A stretch of DNA of 64,000 bases from Sabellastarte sp. h YS-2021 (GCA_964017235.1 OZ024936.1:60563028-60627027); one strand, 5' to 3'. Shown: positions 1 to 10,882, counted from the first letter of the stretch. Translations and numbers: made by a program. The notes: a model not told the origin generated them from the sequence alone.

Positions 1-78
1 GTGCAGGGATTAGTTTCAGAAAGGGTCTTAGGTTTAGCCAGTCTCAGGCTCTTTTTTGTTAGACAAGTATGATACTTA

Positions 79-633
79 CAACAAGACAAAGTAGCATTCT
101 GAGTGAGGATGAATGCTAAAAATGATGTACAGTTAAATAAATTGGTTGATGCCAATTGGGTGTATTGCTCCAATATTCCACATCCACCACCTTTCGCACT
201 TCTTTCTGTGTTCAGGATTGGGTGTGTTGTATTTTAGAGTACACCATTCCAATATTGAGAATCTCAGATCTCTGACAGAATGCCCCTTGTCTGTAAAGTG
301 TTTGGACACTGGGGTGATTCTGTTGTCCTTGGGTTTTTTCACTGAGAGAATGTGTTCATACATTCTTGATCTGAATGCACGACCTGTTTCTCCCACATAG
401 TATTTGTTACACTTTTTACATGTAATAAGATATACTATGTCACTGAGCTCACAACTTATTAAATTTGGTAATTTACTAAGTTTGTGTACTTTATTGGATA
501 CATTGCATTTTACTGTAGTGTCTTTATGGATCATTGGGCAGTATGTACACCTGCCTAGTAGGCCCATCTTAAATTATAAGTGAACCACCATTGTGACTAC
601 ACATATCTATTTTTGTATTTTGTATTTTCTACA
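79..633 (-). mobile_element. 5'-truncated Penelope-like element (PLE) fragment
   Basis: A 555-bp insertion lies between two perfect 16-bp direct repeats (ACAAGTATGATACTTA at 63-78 and 634-649), which I read as its target-site duplication. It carries only the C-terminal GIY-YIG endonuclease segment, so the reverse transcriptase has been lost by 5' truncation. PLEs encode an RT followed by GIY-YIG. The flanks resemble a MITE family also seen near 2425-2705, so the PLE appears to have landed in another repeat. Confidence 0.7.
133..567 (-). CDS. GIY-YIG endonuclease domain of a Penelope-like retroelement (C-terminal remnant)
   Basis: The 144-aa open frame starts at the first ATG and ends inside the insertion. 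A Cys pair (CTYC, near residue 9) opens the fragment. Residues ~45-75 read VYLITCKKCNKYYVGETG followed by R-x-F-R-S-R and E-H; this is the GIY-YIG fold signature, with 'VYLI' and 'YYVGET' as the two halves, the catalytic Arg region and a zinc-binding CxxC between them. Downstream lie HF-x-x-x-GH and a W-rich tail typical of PLE and related endonucleases. In intact PLEs this domain nicks DNA for target-primed reverse transcription. Here the RT is absent, so the fragment is presumably inert. An isolated host GIY-YIG gene is unlikely because the piece is bounded by a target-site duplication. Confidence 0.72.
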   Translation of the reverse strand: MGLLGRCTYCPMIHKDTTVKCNVSNKVHKLSKLPNLISCELSDIVYLITCKKCNKYYVGETGRAFRSRMYEHILSVKKPKDNRITPVSKHFTDKGHSVRDLRFSILEWCTLKYNTPNPEHRKKCERWWMWNIGAIHPIGINQFI

Positions 634-649
634 ACAAGTATGATACTTA

Positions 650-1315
650 TCTGGGTTTACTCAAATTGTGTCTTGGCTAAGGGAAAGCTTAGTCGGATTT
701 GTCAAATAACCACAATGGTTTTCTCATGTGACCTTTTTTATTTCTAACAAAAAATCTACTACTTATAACATGCAAAAATTATAATGGCCATACTAAATCT
801 TTAGTTGGAAAAGTTAAGTCTACTCCCAAGTGGACTTGACTTTAAACCCAAGACTTACTTACAGCTTAGACTTAGCTGCTTTGTGAAATCCACAAAGTCT
901 AAGACCACATACTTAGCCTAAGTGTAACAACAAACACCTTAATTTTAAGTCCAGGCTATGTATACTTTTGTGAAACATTACCCTGCTCTGTATTTATTGT
1001 CTTGTATTAACTTTGTCAAAAAATTAAATTAAAAAAAGAAACAAAAAGGACAGGGAATACTGTTACTATTCGTATATTTTTCATCTAAATTACATCAGAT
1101 ATTCTTTTACTTATTATTTTGTGTTTTGTAATACTGTTGGTAGTTACAAACCAATAAAAAATAAATCAAAAATAAAGAATAGAATTATCAATGTTTTTCA
1201 TCTACACAAAATAAGGATCTAACTGTAATATTTTACCCCAAATTTCCTGGCACACACTAGAGAATTCAAACATAGGAAAAAACAGAGAGGCAACCATAAG
1301 AGGTCAATAAATCAG
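650..1315. other. Non-coding, MITE-like remnants
   Basis: No coding region is visible. The stretch 650-960 holds short phrases (TTGTGAAATCCACAAAGTC, CTTAGACTTAG) like the MITE-like repeat at 2425-2705. The rest is AT-rich and probably includes the 3' flank of the minus-strand membrane-protein gene. No clear polyadenylation signal was picked. Confidence 0.35.
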
Positions 1316-2338
1316 CTACGTTAGATGCGTAGTTTTCATCCCAGGAAACTGTCTGAGATCATCAATAGTACTTGACTGAATGGCTCCTGGCATGGAGCCC
1401 AGATGAAAGAGATTATTGATATCTTGACAGCTATGCACAATATTACTGCTACCTCCGGTGCCAGCTCCTGTAGGCTGGGAGTGTCCCACTTGACTGATAT
1501 CCCCACAATTACACATACACTGGCTTACATTGCCCAATGATGTCACAACGCTTGTCTCTTGAGCCGGTAATATTGCTGTGGCTCCATATGAAAAACAAGG
1601 TTCAAACCTTGTGTCTCTAAGGGAACCTTGTTCTACAAATTCTTCCTGTTCACAACTGTCTTCTATCTCCTTATGTTGCGGTAATGTCGAAGGTCTGAAG
1701 GCTTTGGTATGTTTAGAAGACTGCTTAGTCAATACGCTGACATGTAAACTTTTGCCGCCATTTTCATAGTTACAAGCACCTGCAAGATGACTGTCTGAGA
1801 GAGACATGGTGTCTTCCTCCAGTAATTGTCGGTATCCTTTCATTTTCTTCCGTGGGCTGCTAGTCTTTCCAAGTTCTGTCAAACTTGCAGCCCTCAGTGT
1901 CCTATGATTTTCTTTCTCTGCAGCTGACACTATCCTATTCTTGCCCAGTTTGCAACTTGACACACTTATTTCATCTACAGCTTTTGTCGGTTTCCGCTTA
2001 AAGAATGTTTCAAGCTCAGTGTGTAGTGGAAGGGATGTTTCAGGGTCTTCTGAGCACTGTGGTCCGAATTTATCCCTCAAGATAAAATAGTAACATAGTG
2101 CACAGCACTTGCCCTTTTTCACAGCACAGACTAGGCATGACAAGACCATGAAAATGAACCCAGCAATAAGTGTGGCTGGTCCAATCACCCTCACCGAATG
2201 TACAAAAGAATTGATGGGCGGGGCAAACCAACTGGAAAGAGTAAGGACAAAACCAGCAGTCATGGTCAGTAGGCTGATGTAGATCACTACAAAAGTTGGT
2301 GAACACTGCATTATGATATCACAATAGATGAGCGTCAT
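1316..2338 (-). CDS. Two-pass transmembrane protein, unknown function
   Basis: The 340-aa open frame has an in-frame TGA directly before the ATG, which supports the start. Residues ~13-37 and ~50-75 are hydrophobic membrane spans (TFVVIYISLLTMTAGF..., VIGPATLIAGFIFMVL...) joined by a short loop. A Cys-rich stretch follows (KKGKCCALCYY), then a long polar, Ser/Thr-rich, probably disordered cytoplasmic tail. The topology (two N-proximal spans, 'V-x-x-IGP' at the second span, long tail) is reminiscent of the TMEM200 family, but I cannot confirm homology. An AG preceded by a T-rich tract 28 bp upstream suggests a spliced 5'UTR and a single coding exon. It does not look like a TE product and is the best candidate for a second host gene. 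Confidence 0.6.
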   Translation of the reverse strand: MTLIYCDIIMQCSPTFVVIYISLLTMTAGFVLTLSSWFAPPINSFVHSVRVIGPATLIAGFIFMVLSCLVCAVKKGKCCALCYYFILRDKFGPQCSEDPETSLPLHTELETFFKRKPTKAVDEISVSSCKLGKNRIVSAAEKENHRTLRAASLTELGKTSSPRKKMKGYRQLLEEDTMSLSDSHLAGACNYENGGKSLHVSVLTKQSSKHTKAFRPSTLPQHKEIEDSCEQEEFVEQGSLRDTRFEPCFSYGATAILPAQETSVVTSLGNVSQCMCNCGDISQVGHSQPTGAGTGGSSNIVHSCQDINNLFHLGSMPGAIQSSTIDDLRQFPGMKTTHLT

Positions 2339-2365
2339 TCACAATTTTTTGTCGTATATATTTTG

Positions 2366-2380
2366 CCTGAAATATAAAAA
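2366..2380 (-). promoter_or_regulatory. Putative 3' splice site in the 5'UTR of the membrane-protein gene
   Basis: Reading the minus strand, a T-rich tract ending in TATTTCAG immediately precedes the exon that holds the start codon 28 bp later. This is a canonical acceptor and implies an upstream non-coding exon. Confidence 0.4.
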
Positions 2381-2424
2381 ATATATTGTATTCATAGTCA
2401 AATTAGTGTTTTGTCCCAATCAAA

Positions 2425-2705
2425 AACCTTTTCAATAAAAGGTCTCAGACATAGTCTAGTCTCAGGCTGAGGCATTGGCACAAATCTGAGACTTTGGGCT
2501 CAGCTAAGTTTTTGTCTCAAATGGTTTTCATACAAGGGGTCTCAATTGTGACTAAGCCAGAGGCTCAGCCAAAGCTGAGCCTGAGACCACAGGTAAAATC
2601 CATTAAGTCTAAGCACATGGGCTCAAATAATAATTTCCAAAAATTGAGACATAAGTCTTACCTTTGAGCCTGAAGCCAGGCTAAGACCTTTCGTGAAATC
2701 AGCCC
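2425..2705. mobile_element. MITE-like repeat with GGGCTGATTTCACGAAAG end
   Basis: The right end, read on the minus strand, starts GGGCTGATTTCACGAAAG, a form common to many animal MITEs. The body is full of CTCAG/CTGAG words, and an internal inverted repeat (CTCAGCCAAAGCTGAG) lies near 2567. The left end is not clearly delimited. Confidence 0.4.
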
Positions 2706-2706
2706 A

Positions 2707-2795
2707 AGATCATATTGGGATAGGTACTAAGCATTACCACTTGTGGAAGTTGAACCCATACAGAGGTGACAGCATGTGATTGGATACTACTCATT
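2707..2795 (-). mobile_element. tRNA-derived SINE fragment
   Basis: On the minus strand this matches the internal part of the SINE at 30364-30520: CTGTCACCTCTGTATGGGTT with a B-box-like GGGTTCAACT, then a diverged tail. The A-box half is not convincing, so it is a decayed partial copy. Confidence 0.45.
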
Positions 2796-3850
2796 AAACA
2801 CAGATCTGTAATTTACATGGGATCGAGTACTATTTTGAAAAGATTCAACACATATAATCTCTAAAATTTTCTTCAACTATGGCTCTCCTCAAAGATGACC
2901 CTAATCCGGATTGGGGCTCAAAATTATTTTAGGGATTTTTCGACAATATCCGCAATGTGATTAATAGTTTTTTAAGTAATGGAGCAGATGTTGTCCAAAA
3001 ATGTCCTTAAAATATTCTGGAGTCTCAGCCTGGATTCGGGTCACCGAGGACTGGTCCATGGGTAGACCACACTTGTGTAAATATGACCCCAACCTAATGC
3101 ATGTATATTGCTTTCTGAAAAAAAAATACATGGACATAAAAACAAATGGATGCGATTCCAGTACCATCGACTCCCCTCTTAATGGGGAGAGGGTGATAAC
3201 AATCAATATGAAAAGAAAAAAATTAGTTTGATATCAATACTTATGTTGTATTTCAATCTCTACGCTGACTGATACATTATATAACATCTACCTTTTTGCT
3301 TAGCATCATTAAATCCATTTTTGTCCCCTTACAGCAAAGAGATATACTCCGAATTTTAATGACCAAAAAACATCACTTGTTTAAAATAATTACATGAATA
3401 AGTTTACTCCGTATTCCAATGACCAAAAAACCTCACTTGTTTAAAAAATAATCACATGAACAGGTTTCTGTCGCTTTCTAGAATTTTTTAATTTTGCCAA
3501 ATTTAACATAAATATATGCAAGCGACAATATTTATTTGCGTTGTATTAAGATTTTGCTGCCTTTGCATGATATATCACACCCAGACCAAATTACTGTAAC
3601 ATTTATTGGACATCTCACAACTGAATACTATTCACTTCAATTTCTGATCTTTGGTCCTTGAAAATTTTAATGAAAAGTGTTGAGGGGGAAATAAATGCAC
3701 AGTGGGCCTATATTACAGTATTTATAGTATTACTTATTTCCAAACACACTTTTATTGTTTTAATACTTTTCTGCATATTGTGTAAGACAATTCTCAGAAC
3801 ATGAGTATTCTAATAACTAGAAAGCACTCACAGAGCGCCGACCTTCACCA

Positions 3851-3852
<2 letters not shown>
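2796..3852. other. Non-coding AT-rich interval
   Basis: I see no gene. It contains one diverged ~65-bp tandem duplication (3346-3475) and a G-run at its end. Short open frames here have no recognisable domain. Confidence 0.4.
3346..3475. repeat. Two-copy ~65-bp tandem duplication
   Basis: The phrase AATGACCAAAAAAC followed by TCACTTGTTTAAAA occurs twice with the same spacing. Differences between the copies indicate an old duplication. Confidence 0.75.

Positions 3853-3886
<34 letters not shown>
3853..3886. repeat. Poly(G) run, 34 bp
   Basis: An uninterrupted G homopolymer just upstream of the LINE fragment. It is potentially G-quadruplex forming, and its exact length is prone to assembly error. 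Confidence 0.9.
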
Positions 3887-3888
<2 letters not shown>

Positions 3889-4093
3889 ATTCCATATATT
3901 TCCCAAAATGTGCTCACTTCTTCCTTTGGTTAGGTCCTACCACACAAAAACTTTAGCCAAATCTATTCATTACTTTTGGTGTTACTTTTGAAAAGTGTGC
4001 TAAACACTCAGTGATTCGGCAGGAAGGGCATTAGGTGCTGTTATATCAAAATTTAAAAGATTTAGAAATATTGGTTTTAACAAATTCACTAAA

Positions 4094-4489
4094 TTGTATT
4101 ATGCTGGGGTTGACACTATTTTAGATCATGGGGCGTCTGTGTGGGGGTTTTCAAATCATAAATTTGGACAACAGATTCAGAACAGGGCAATGAAATACTT
4201 TTTAGGTGTACATAAGAATGCACCAAATTTGGCTGTGCAGGCAGACATGGGATGGTTAAATGTTAAATATCATTACCGTGTTTGTGCCATTAGATATTGG
4301 AACAGACTCCTACAGATGGATTCTGAGTGTTTAACACGACAGCTTTTTGAACACCAGTTGGTAAATTTGAGTGATTATAACTGGTGTGGTGAAATATATA
4401 AAATAATGGAGGAAATCAACAGAACAGAGATCATAAGCTCAGGTTCTACTTTAAACATGACTGACATAAACAATGACTTTTTTATTTAA
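4094..4489 (+). pseudogene. LINE reverse transcriptase, thumb/connection segment
   Basis: The frame reads YYAGVDTILDHGASVWG, then NRAMKYFLGVHKNAPN and QADMGWLN. This is the conserved 'Y-x-x-x-V-x-x-I-L-x-YG-x-x-x-WG ... R-x-x-L-G-V-x-x-x-x-P-N-x-A-V-x-x-E-L-G' block that follows the RT palm in CR1/L2/RTE-like LINEs. The catalytic YxDD palm is upstream and missing. The same frame can be followed back to ~3985 with at least one stop. Not functional. Confidence 0.75.
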
Positions 4490-4651
4490 TGCATTTGGAT
4501 TGGTCAAATAATGTCAGCTTTAAGCCAAAGCAGCGCTATTATACACAGTTTAAATAAGATGTTGATGCAGAAGAATAGGTTAAATTCTCTACAACAAAGT
4601 CACAAAGATCACTTTTGGCACAATTAAGGATGGGAATATTACCCTTACATA

Positions 4652-4921
4652 TTGAAACTGGCTGATACTACAGAAAACCATTACAAGAACATGTTTGGTT
4701 CTGATAATGTGATTGAAGACGAATATCACTTTCTTTGTTGTTGTACAGCATATAATTCAGAAAGAGACCAGTTGTGTAGAAAATTAAAAACTGTTTACCC
4801 AGATTTTGATTCTTGGAATTTGAATGAAAAATTTATTGCCATTTTATCATTTGATACAAACTATCATGCTAAATTTGTTGAGAAAATATGGAATATACGA
4901 AAAAACATTGTTTTAAATTAA
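4652..4921 (+). pseudogene. LINE ORF2 C-terminal domain
   Basis: The 89-aa frame contains VIEDEYHFLCCCTAYNSERD, which fits the C-terminal pattern C-x(n)-[IV]-EDE-x-HF-[LI]-x-x-C-x-x-Y-x-x-x-R found at the end of many LINE ORF2 proteins. It is in a different frame from the preceding RT segment, which indicates decay of a once continuous ORF2. The stop at 4919-4921 is followed by ~230 bp of AT-rich 3'UTR and the repeat tail. Confidence 0.72.
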
Positions 4922-5180
4922 GTATGCTTATTTTTGGTTTTTCTCCTTTAAATATGATACACTTTTTGGATTGTAATTGTGCATTTGTGGTTATTATTTT
5001 TTTATCTTCATATTTTAATATAGATTCCATTCCTAGTTTTAACTAATCAAACCAAACATGTTTTGAACTTTTATATCTAAAGTGACTTATAAGGGTATTT
5101 CTTTTTGTTTATGTTTTGTAATACCTTTTGTTACAGTATAATACTTGTCACTAAAATAAAATAAAATGAATGAATGAATG

Positions 5181-6728
5181 TTATCGTAAGCAGACACACA
5201 TGCAGACAAACGGATGCACCCAAAAACATAACCTTCAGGTGTAGAGAAGTAACAATATTAGCGAATCTGGACACTGTACATTTATTCGTTGCAAGTCCAG
5301 TGCTAATCTGTACACCGGCCAAAATTTGTAACACCTACTTTATATCCTCTGGACACAAAACAATAGAACTTGAAATTTAAAAAAAATCCACCAAGGATCT
5401 GCTACTGGTAGTTTTCAGCAAGTTCTGCCGTTGTTAGCGAATCTGTAATGATGAGAAAATCCAATTTCGCTCGCATAAATGGCTTTAGATGTAGCACAAA
5501 CTCGGGCTATGATGAAAAAGAGAGTGAACAGCTGTGTTACAGTTACTTTTTTGACAATGCTGAAATTTTACTTTTTCACACACATAAAAAAGAGACTTGC
5601 AAATACTCAGTGGCTAGTCATTCCGCCTTTGTGAGATGATCACATGGTTTTCATTATACATTTTGAAACCTCACATAAACTGTCATCCTTTTCAACCCCC
5701 CCCCAAAAAACTCTTCACAAGACTGCAACATACATGTCTCTATTGGTAGAATATAACATAACTGCTAAATGTACACGTCTATGACTTACCCATCATTAAC
5801 TCATCAATAACAACATTCAGTACACCTTTGTAGAATATAATCTATCCCTTTGATCCAACAAAAAGCAAATAAACCTGCATTAGGTATCTAATGCATAATC
5901 ATTGAACAAATAGTAACACAACACAGCTTCATATACACTGTATAAGAGAGAGGATCCTAAACAGATAAAAAACGAGAAAAAGATCACAACTTCCAAGTGA
6001 AAGATTTGTTTATTGTAAGCCAGGTTTTAGGCCAATCCCATCCTTCATTATGCTGTCGTCCTAATGTAAGCAACAGTTAATGTCAAGTTTGTTGGGGAGT
6101 GGTTCTTTAGGGAGCAGTCTCTCAAAAGGTTGTTTTTTTTCCAACACACACACAGGGGAGAAATCGTGTTTTTGCCCCTTTAACTAACCACTGCAAAAAT
6201 AATTAAGGCCTTGAATGCCATTTACGGAAACCTATGGCAAAACACCAATATATGGCAAAACAACAGTAGTCAGCTTTACAGAGATTCTTGAACTATGATT
6301 ATTAAAAAATATTAAAATTAAGCTGTTCTTTATTGTAATGAATTATTCTCCTTGTGGAATTGCTCAACGTTTAAGAAAAGGAGAAATTTGTGTGGTGAAT
6401 GAGTCTTGTTGTAGCAAAAGGGTGGATTTAAAGGGGGAAATCATAAGATGTCCAAGCTATTTGAATCTAAACTGGAAAGTACTCGTAGGGTGCACTCCTC
6501 AATTGATGGTGGTGGTGGGAGGGGCGTTTCTGAAAAAAACCTTTCTTCCTTTGGCATAAAAACAGAAGTAAGATTATTTCTTTTGGAGTAGTGCCTGTCA
6601 GAAAGCCAAAAGAAATTAACGTAACTACACTCAAAGCATGCAAAAATAAAGTCAGTGTATCTCAGTTGTGCAAAAGTAATTTAGGGGAGCACAAGTTGGT
6701 GAAGATTCTGCACTAAAATCGTATACAG
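5181..6728. other. Non-coding interval left of DIRS A
   Basis: No gene or recognisable element. Short open frames (for example 6338-6559) show no domain. It contains minor CA and A runs. Confidence 0.35.
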
Positions 6729-6772
6729 AATTGCAAATTTAATAAGTAAATTAAATTTTTATAAGTTAATAC

Positions 6773-6945
6773 CCTATCCAATGGACAATTGCTAAACTGG
6801 TCGGCGCAGACCGGCCCGCCAAACGCCAGAAAAAGACGTCCTGTGTTTCCACTGGCTGGCCGGTCCCAGTACTGTGCATTCGCCAGGTGGCGCATGGTAT
6901 TTACTTCCTGTCTAGACAACATGACGTCATAGCATCTTTTTCGTT
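6773..6945 (-). repeat. Left inverted terminal repeat of DIRS A
   Basis: It is the inverse of 12831-13003 with two mismatches in 173 bp, each a TG here against CG in the partner. It includes the palindrome TGACGTCA at 6922-6929. Confidence 0.92.
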
Positions 6946-7004
6946 GTCTAACACTATTAGACCCCTAGTAAGCTGATAGCGGGGTCGGTGGGAGGGTCTT
7001 GTGT

Positions 7005-7100
7005 GTCCATTGGATAGGGTATTAACTTATAAAAATTTAATTTACTTATTAAATTTGCAATTTTATTGCGTTAATACATCCTATCCAATGGACAATTGCT
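7005..7100 (-). repeat. Internal complementary region (ICR) of DIRS A
   Basis: The first half (7005-7060) is the inverse of the left terminus and the second half (7059-7100) is the inverse of the right terminus. The AATT at 7059-7062 is the junction. In the DIRS model this segment templates the joining of the ends into a circle. Confidence 0.9.
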
Positions 7101-7529
7101 GAATAACTACCGCTTGGTCGGCGGGTAAGTTACTAGGGACTTATGTGAACTCACAAGTAATAGCAAATTTTAACCTACGGTCTAGGCTGACTTCGTCAGG
7201 AGACCTATAGGTCCAGGCCTGGGTTGACTTTAAGGTAAGGAAACCCTGCAAGGCCATGGTCGGTTGCCAGCAGCCGGTTACCCGGGGCTATACCGCCGTC
7301 GCCCCCCCCTTTTTTTGTAGACCTGCTCTGAGGTAGGGGAAGAGAGGGATGAGTTCAGTCCCAGAATGCAAATAAGCCTCCCAAAGGAAGCACGCCACAC
7401 TTAATTCTTATGTACATGAAGAACTGTTATGCACATATAAAAATCTCCTCAATCTAAGGGCCACTTGTGGATCTGCTGAGCAGCCACTACCGAGCCCAAT
7501 TGGTAAAGCTCTGAATCAGCCCAAGCCCC

Positions 7530-8720
7530 GCCCTTCATATAGAACAGTGTGAAGGTATTGTGACTTCAGCGGCAGGCTGACAAGATTGGATCTAAGGAGA
7601 CTCCCGACTGGAAGACCTTAGAAGCAGCAAAGGCCCTGACATCATGGGCTTTAACCTGATGTTAAATGTGGGCCTCCTGGTCAGAGAGCTCATAACATAG
7701 GATCACAGTCTGCTTGATCCAAGAGGAGATAGTGGCAGGTGAGATGTCTTTGTTGAAAACCTTTCTTAAAGGAGACAAAAACCACCTCCTTATTCTGCCC
7801 GATGTCTGAGGTTCTGTCCAAATAGTAGCACAATGCTCTGACCGGACAGAGGGACCTGTCAGACTTGAGGGATCTATCCAGAGTCGGGGCCAGGGCTGTT
7901 ATAACCCCAGGGGCCACACTGGACACTCTATGGCCAGCTGATTCTAGGATAGAAAGCTGGGTGATGGATACAGGGACACCTTTGACCAATCGGATTGGTG
8001 TCCAATATATCAGTTTTGCCAGGCATGAATCTCACTTTTGCACTAGCCCGACCCAAGGGCCAAGAGGAATACCGTCTTGAAGGTCAAATGCTTCAAGGGG
8101 GGCCTCCTTGATTGGATCAAATGGATTCTTAGCTGGTGCACGGCCAGTAAGAAGTTCCAGGAGGGTATGCCACTCCTGCCTCTGGGTCTGTCTCTGAGGA
8201 AACTATCCAGGAGACGAGCGAGATTTTCGTCCTTACTGATGTTGAAGGGTGAATTTCCAGTTTATCAACAATGGGTGACCTATAACCATCAATGGTGCTG
8301 GGCTGTTTGCCAAGCATGTATCTCACTTCTACGCTTGCCCGAACCCAGGGCCAAGAGGAAAACTGCCTTGAAGGTCAAATGCTTCAAGGAGGCCTTTAAT
8401 TGGTTGAAAATGAACCTTGTCAGCTGGTGCAAAAACCAGGGAGAGGTTCCAGGAGGGGGTTCCCCTCCGGCCTTTGGGTCTGTCTCAGTGGAAGCTATCC
8501 AGGAGACGAGTGAGATTTTCATCCTTACTAACATTGATGGGCAAATTCTAGACTATCACCAATGGCTGACCTGTAACCATCAATGGTACTGGGCTGCCAC
8601 TTCCTGTCCTGAAACAGGTACCTAAGGAAGTAAACAACTGACTTAACAGGTGGTGCCCGAAGTCCACCTGATGAATGATACATCACTTGGTAAACAATGA
8701 CCCATTTGCCTCATAGACTG
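7530..8720 (-). pseudogene. DIRS A tyrosine recombinase (YR), degenerate
   Basis: Pieces in several frames give the YR order. There is an N-terminal core-binding part (IDGYRS-like), then the segment LALGSGKRRSEIHAW with the first catalytic Arg (present twice because of a tandem duplication), then CPVRALCYYLDRTSD, then KAHDVRAFAASK carrying the H-x-x-R pair, and FYMK with the nucleophilic Tyr (codon at 7539-7541). The usual His-Trp shortly before the Tyr is changed to Arg-stop at about 7566-7571. A YR would recombine the circular cDNA with target DNA. Stops, frameshifts and the duplication make this copy inactive. Confidence 0.8.
8015..8590 (-). repeat. ~285-bp tandem duplication inside the YR of DIRS A
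   Basis: The segments 8018-8300 and 8305-8590 align along their length (GGTCAAATGCTTCAAGG and ATCCAGGAGACGAG recur). They diverge by many substitutions, so the duplication is old. It repeats the part of the recombinase around the first catalytic Arg. Confidence 0.8.
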
Positions 8721-9153
8721 ATCTGATTGACCCCCCTTTGAGGAGCCTCAATTCTTGCTGCCACTGCCTCAGACAAGTCCTGCTCCTCAATTGCTGAGGC
8801 TCTAGGAGCCCTGCATGGAGATTAAGATTTGTCAGATTTCTGTGAGGGATCTGATCGAATGGCTGTGAACAGACTGGACAGATTGGGCAGGCTCAGTGGG
8901 ATGTGGCTGGACATGCCACTAGATCCCAAAACCAAGGCATATTGGGCCACCCCGGAGCAATCAGAATGATTCTCTTACATGGGGAGTCTTGCAACTTCTC
9001 CACCACTTTGCCCAATATGGCTGATGGTGAGAAGGTGTATGCTTTTAGATCCTACCATGGCCGACTGAGCACATCCACTGCTGTGGCCAGGGGATCCGGT
9101 ACCGGTGACACAAAACAGAGGCGACTTGTTGTTGAACCTCGTGGCAAATAAGT

Positions 9154-9800
9154 TTATTTTAGGCCGGTGCCACCTACTGCATAGAGTGGAAGACCTCTGG
9201 AAGGAGAAACCACTGTTGGGATGGTCTGGCCTAGCCTGGACAGCCTGTCTGCTACCATATTAGGCCGGCCTGGAATGTGTCGTGCTTTAGAGTCACTTGT
9301 TTCCTGGTACACCAGGTCAAGATTCTCCATGGCACAAAGTGGGCCCGACCTCATTCCTCCTTCCTTTATGTATGACACTACTGTGGTGTTGTCAGTTGCT
9401 ACAAGTACTATCTTGTTGAGCAAAGGTCGTGGAACTCTTTTAAAGCCAGAAAGGCTGCTTTAAGTTCTAGATAGTTTATATATAACTGGCTTCCCGGAGG
9501 GGACCAGGTTGCTCTTGCCAAGTGCTCATCTAAGTGAGCGCCCCACCCTTCTATTGATGCGTCTGTAAATATTTGCAGAGCATGTTTTATTGGGTGTAAT
9601 GGTTGGCCTGTAAGTGCCTTGTCTTCCTTCAGCCGCCATTGTAAATGGGGGTGCAGGGACCTGGGGACTTGGATCACCTTTTGCAGTGATTCTGGATACC
9701 CTCCAGTTGTTTTTGAGGTGCCACTGTATGGGTCTCATATGAAGTCTGCCTAGATTAACATGCTTTTCTGTAGATGTTAGTAACCTATCAAGGACATGAA
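9154..9800 (-). pseudogene. DIRS A RNase H domain, frameshifted
   Basis: Two overlapping minus-strand frames together show the DIRS/gypsy-type RNase H. The upstream one has FTDASIEGWGAHL and YLELKAAFLALKEF (first Asp and the Glu of the catalytic set). The downstream one has VATDNTTVVSYI and ARHIPGRPNMVADRLSR (second Asp, the H-x-P-G motif and the last Asp). The frame changes near 9410-9420. The domain would degrade the RNA of the RNA:DNA hybrid. Confidence 0.82.
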
Positions 9801-10330
9801 TTCCCGGACCGGGCAAGCCGGTAGGGATAGCAGTTTTAACAGTCTCTTGAAGGTTCTGTACCCAGTCCAGAGTCGGCCCGAACCGATCAGACCTGAAGTC
9901 GAAACTGGTAGCCTACAAAATCAAAGTCTTGATTGGGCTCCAGCTCTGATTTCTCTAAGTTCATTCGCCAACCCAGTTGCTGACACATTATTTACTAGTT
10001 CCTGTGTATTTTGGAGACAAGCCTGGTGGGATCTGGCTCTCACCAACCAGTCGTCTAGGTACTGGTGGCTTCTTAAATCCTTGTGTATGGCCATCAAATT
10101 CACCTCCTTTGGTATCACGGTGAACTCAAAAGGTGCTGTGGACAACCCGAATGGCATGGCCTTGAATTGGTATGCCCGACCTTGGATGTGAAATCTCCAT
10201 CTCCTGGATTGTTCTTGTATAGGTATATGGACGTAGGTATCCCTCCTTCAACAGTTGTACTACCTAAAGTCCAGCCCCCAAGGCTTCCTAAAATCCCAAA
10301 AAAGGGCTTAGTCTGGACCTTATAGGCAGA
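9801..10330 (-). pseudogene. DIRS A reverse transcriptase, palm only
   Basis: The frame 9921-10157 reads MPFGLSTAPFEFT then HQYLDDWL. YLDD (10050-10061) is the catalytic Y-x-DD box, and LPFGL-ST-AP is the conserved motif before it. Upstream of this the frame is broken, and the N-terminal fingers with the first catalytic Asp, seen in DIRS D as SIDFKDAYFHIP, are only partly traceable. Decayed copy. Confidence 0.8.
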
Positions 10331-10408
10331 TTGTGTGCCACATTTGGGACATTTGGTATTCTGACAATATTTTCTGTCCCTCCGGACACTGGTCCGGTCT
10401 GGTGACAA
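10115..10408 (-). pseudogene. Cys-rich segment upstream of the DIRS A RT
   Basis: The minus-strand frame begins with a basic, Cys-rich patch (RDRKYCQNTKCPKCGTQSA), a possible zinc-binding knuckle between Gag and RT. A comparable Cys cluster occurs at the same place in DIRS B (18968-19231), which argues that it is part of the family rather than chance. Function unknown. Confidence 0.4.
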
Positions 10409-10840
10409 TGATCCAGGTTAACAGTCTCTCTGTTTTTTATTGTGGTCTTATTTTCACATTAATAAACTCTTTGCCCCGGGCCAGCAGCCTGCAAGGTGCA
10501 GCATTTACAGAGCAATTGTCATATGTGAGATGTCAGTCCCCTGGCCGGACCTGATGACAAAATTTATTATTATCTCTGCAGTCAAGTCCAGCACCGATAA
10601 CAGGTTGTTGAGAGGTGTGATAAGGGAAGGTTGCCTGGCAGTAGCTTGGGAAACTGTCCTATCATCAAGATCACTGACCAGTTTAAGAATTCTCTGTAAC
10701 CCAATTAACCTTAGGCAACTCTGTCAGGTACCCGGACTCCATACCCGGTACTTTACTGTAACCAGTAATTCTTGTAACCGGCAAAAACTGGCAGGTTGGG
10801 GTCACCAATGAATTTTGACAGCTACTGGTCTATATTAGCC

Positions 10841-10853
<13 letters not shown>

Positions 10854-10882
<29 letters not shown>

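Larger units (their letters stand above)
3985..5180 (+). mobile_element. Non-LTR retrotransposon (LINE), 5'-truncated 3' end
   Basis: The fragment begins inside the post-palm 'thumb' of a reverse transcriptase (A-G-R-A-L-G-A-V-I in frame at about 4016). It continues through the C-terminal His/Cys segment and ends in a short A-rich and TGAATGAATG microsatellite tail at 5155-5180, as many CR1/RTE-like LINEs do. Several stops and frameshifts break the frame. No target-site duplication was found. Confidence 0.75.

Noticed and set aside
7865..8625. Plus-strand open frames overlapping the DIRS A recombinase
   Set aside because: They are antisense shadows of the YR region, and the protein motifs are on the minus strand.
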